From positions 1 through 24,685 of the forward strand of contig QCTA01000009.1 in the NCBI GenBank assembly GCA_003211335.1: 24,685 nucleotides of DNA, written 5' to 3'. Position 1 is the stretch's first letter. Each line of letters starts with the position of its first letter. This DNA is from Prochlorococcus sp. AG-670-O11. GTDB lineage: Bacteria > Cyanobacteriota > Cyanobacteriia > PCC-6307 > Cyanobiaceae. The position numbers and the translations under genes were made by a program. Below are positions 24,303 through 24,685 of the stretch, in pieces. Under the pieces are notes generated by a model that searched no databases, was not told where the DNA came from, and saw only the letters and a list, made by a program, of their open reading frames with translations.

Positions 24303-24685
24303 GTGTTTTTGTGGCCTCCTAATTACGATTTTTGTTACACAATTTCTGGTGTTATAACTAAAGAAGGTGTAGGACTTCATAGTGGTGAAAAAACAAAAGT
24401 AAAAATTTCACCTTACGAAAAAGAGGGTTATTATGTTTCCTTCGCAGATAAGCCTGATGAGATTTTTCAGTTAAATCAAAATCTAATTGGGAGCACTATG
24501 TTATGCACTGCAGTTAAATTCGCAGGAAGAAATTTATATACTATCGAACATTTATTAGCCTCATTGGCAGGTTGTGGATTGAGTTATATACATATTGAAG
24601 TTGATGGTAAGGAAATACCACTATTGGATGGATCAGCAATTCAATGGGTTAAGGCATTCGAAGAAGTTGGTATTAAAAGAGTTCC
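24303..24685 (+). CDS. lpxC: UDP-3-O-acyl-N-acetylglucosamine deacetylase, 5' part only
   Basis: LpxC removes the acetyl group from UDP-3-O-acyl-GlcNAc, the committed step of lipid A synthesis. The first 127 residues are in the window and the gene runs off the right edge. TISGVITKEGVGLHSGEKTKV (13-33) and YTIEHLLASLAGCGLSYIHIEVDG are clear; H83 in IEHLLA matches the first zinc-ligand histidine of the family, and IPLLDGSA follows. The best start is GTG at 24303, which directly follows the TAA of the Omp85 gene in the same frame; there is no upstream alternative, because that TAA is in frame. A TTG at 24309 is a weaker choice. The operon links barrel assembly with lipid A synthesis. Confidence 0.93.
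   Translation, partial: MFLWPPNYDFCYTISGVITKEGVGLHSGEKTKVKISPYEKEGYYVSFADKPDEIFQLNQNLIGSTMLCTAVKFAGRNLYTIEHLLASLAGCGLSYIHIEVDGKEIPLLDGSAIQWVKAFEEVGIKRV

Noticed and set aside
1..24685. CRISPR array, insertion sequence, prophage or integrative element
   Set aside because: No spaced direct repeats, transposase, integrase or phage structural genes were seen, and the single tRNA has no flanking duplicate of its 3' end that I could find.

Overview
The window looks like chromosomal DNA of a high-light-adapted Prochlorococcus (marine picocyanobacterium). The evidence is the very AT-rich base composition, the tight gene packing, and a set of typical cyanobacterial genes: plant-type [2Fe-2S] ferredoxin, PSII S4-domain protein, kaiB and kaiC, an NblS-type histidine kinase, and a three-POTRA Omp85. 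No kaiA lies between rplU and kaiB, where other marine picocyanobacteria carry it; this matches the reduced clock known for Prochlorococcus. I see no phage genes, insertion sequences, CRISPR array or other sign of a mobile island. Most of the window is ordinary core genome.

Layout. (1) 1-3122: a short-chain dehydrogenase cut by the left edge, a stand-alone NAD+-ligase-like adenylation protein, and a divergent photolyase/cryptochrome-like protein whose flavin domain comes first. (2) 3277-6789: a DoxX membrane protein on +, converging on a minus-strand series of a conserved membrane protein, the PSII S4 protein, tRNA-Val(GAC), a DUF1295-like membrane protein, a PNPOx-like flavin protein and a 55-residue membrane peptide. 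(3) 6892-10287: serA-prmA, petF with its own terminator, and a small Cys-rich hypothetical protein. (4) 10297-14268: lumenal pentapeptide-repeat protein, RNase Z, a SpoIID protein with an embedded LysM, and truB. (5) 14346-19862: a methyltransferase, rpmA and rplU, kaiB and kaiC, and nblS. (6) 19913-24685: purD, purC, the Omp85/BamA gene and the start of lpxC.

How the genes fit together. Region 5 joins ribosomal proteins L21/L27, the core clock ATPase with its partner, and the high-light/redox sensor kinase. The purine genes purD and purC diverge from a shared 137-bp intergenic region. purC leads into outer-membrane biogenesis (Omp85, then lipid A synthesis). Compaction is marked: three convergent gene pairs end on a shared palindromic stop tetramer (TTAA or CTAG), several same-strand pairs abut or overlap, and one intrinsic terminator lies inside the coding sequence of the opposing gene.

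I found no clear new multi-gene system. The points most worth a second look are the apparently domain-permuted photolyase-like protein and its divergent ligase-like neighbour, the small protein with two PCCRL motifs whose start lies 7 nt past a strong terminator, the C33 in the tRNA-Val anticodon loop, the LysM nested in the SpoIID domain, and the rplU leader hairpin in the kaiA-less gap.
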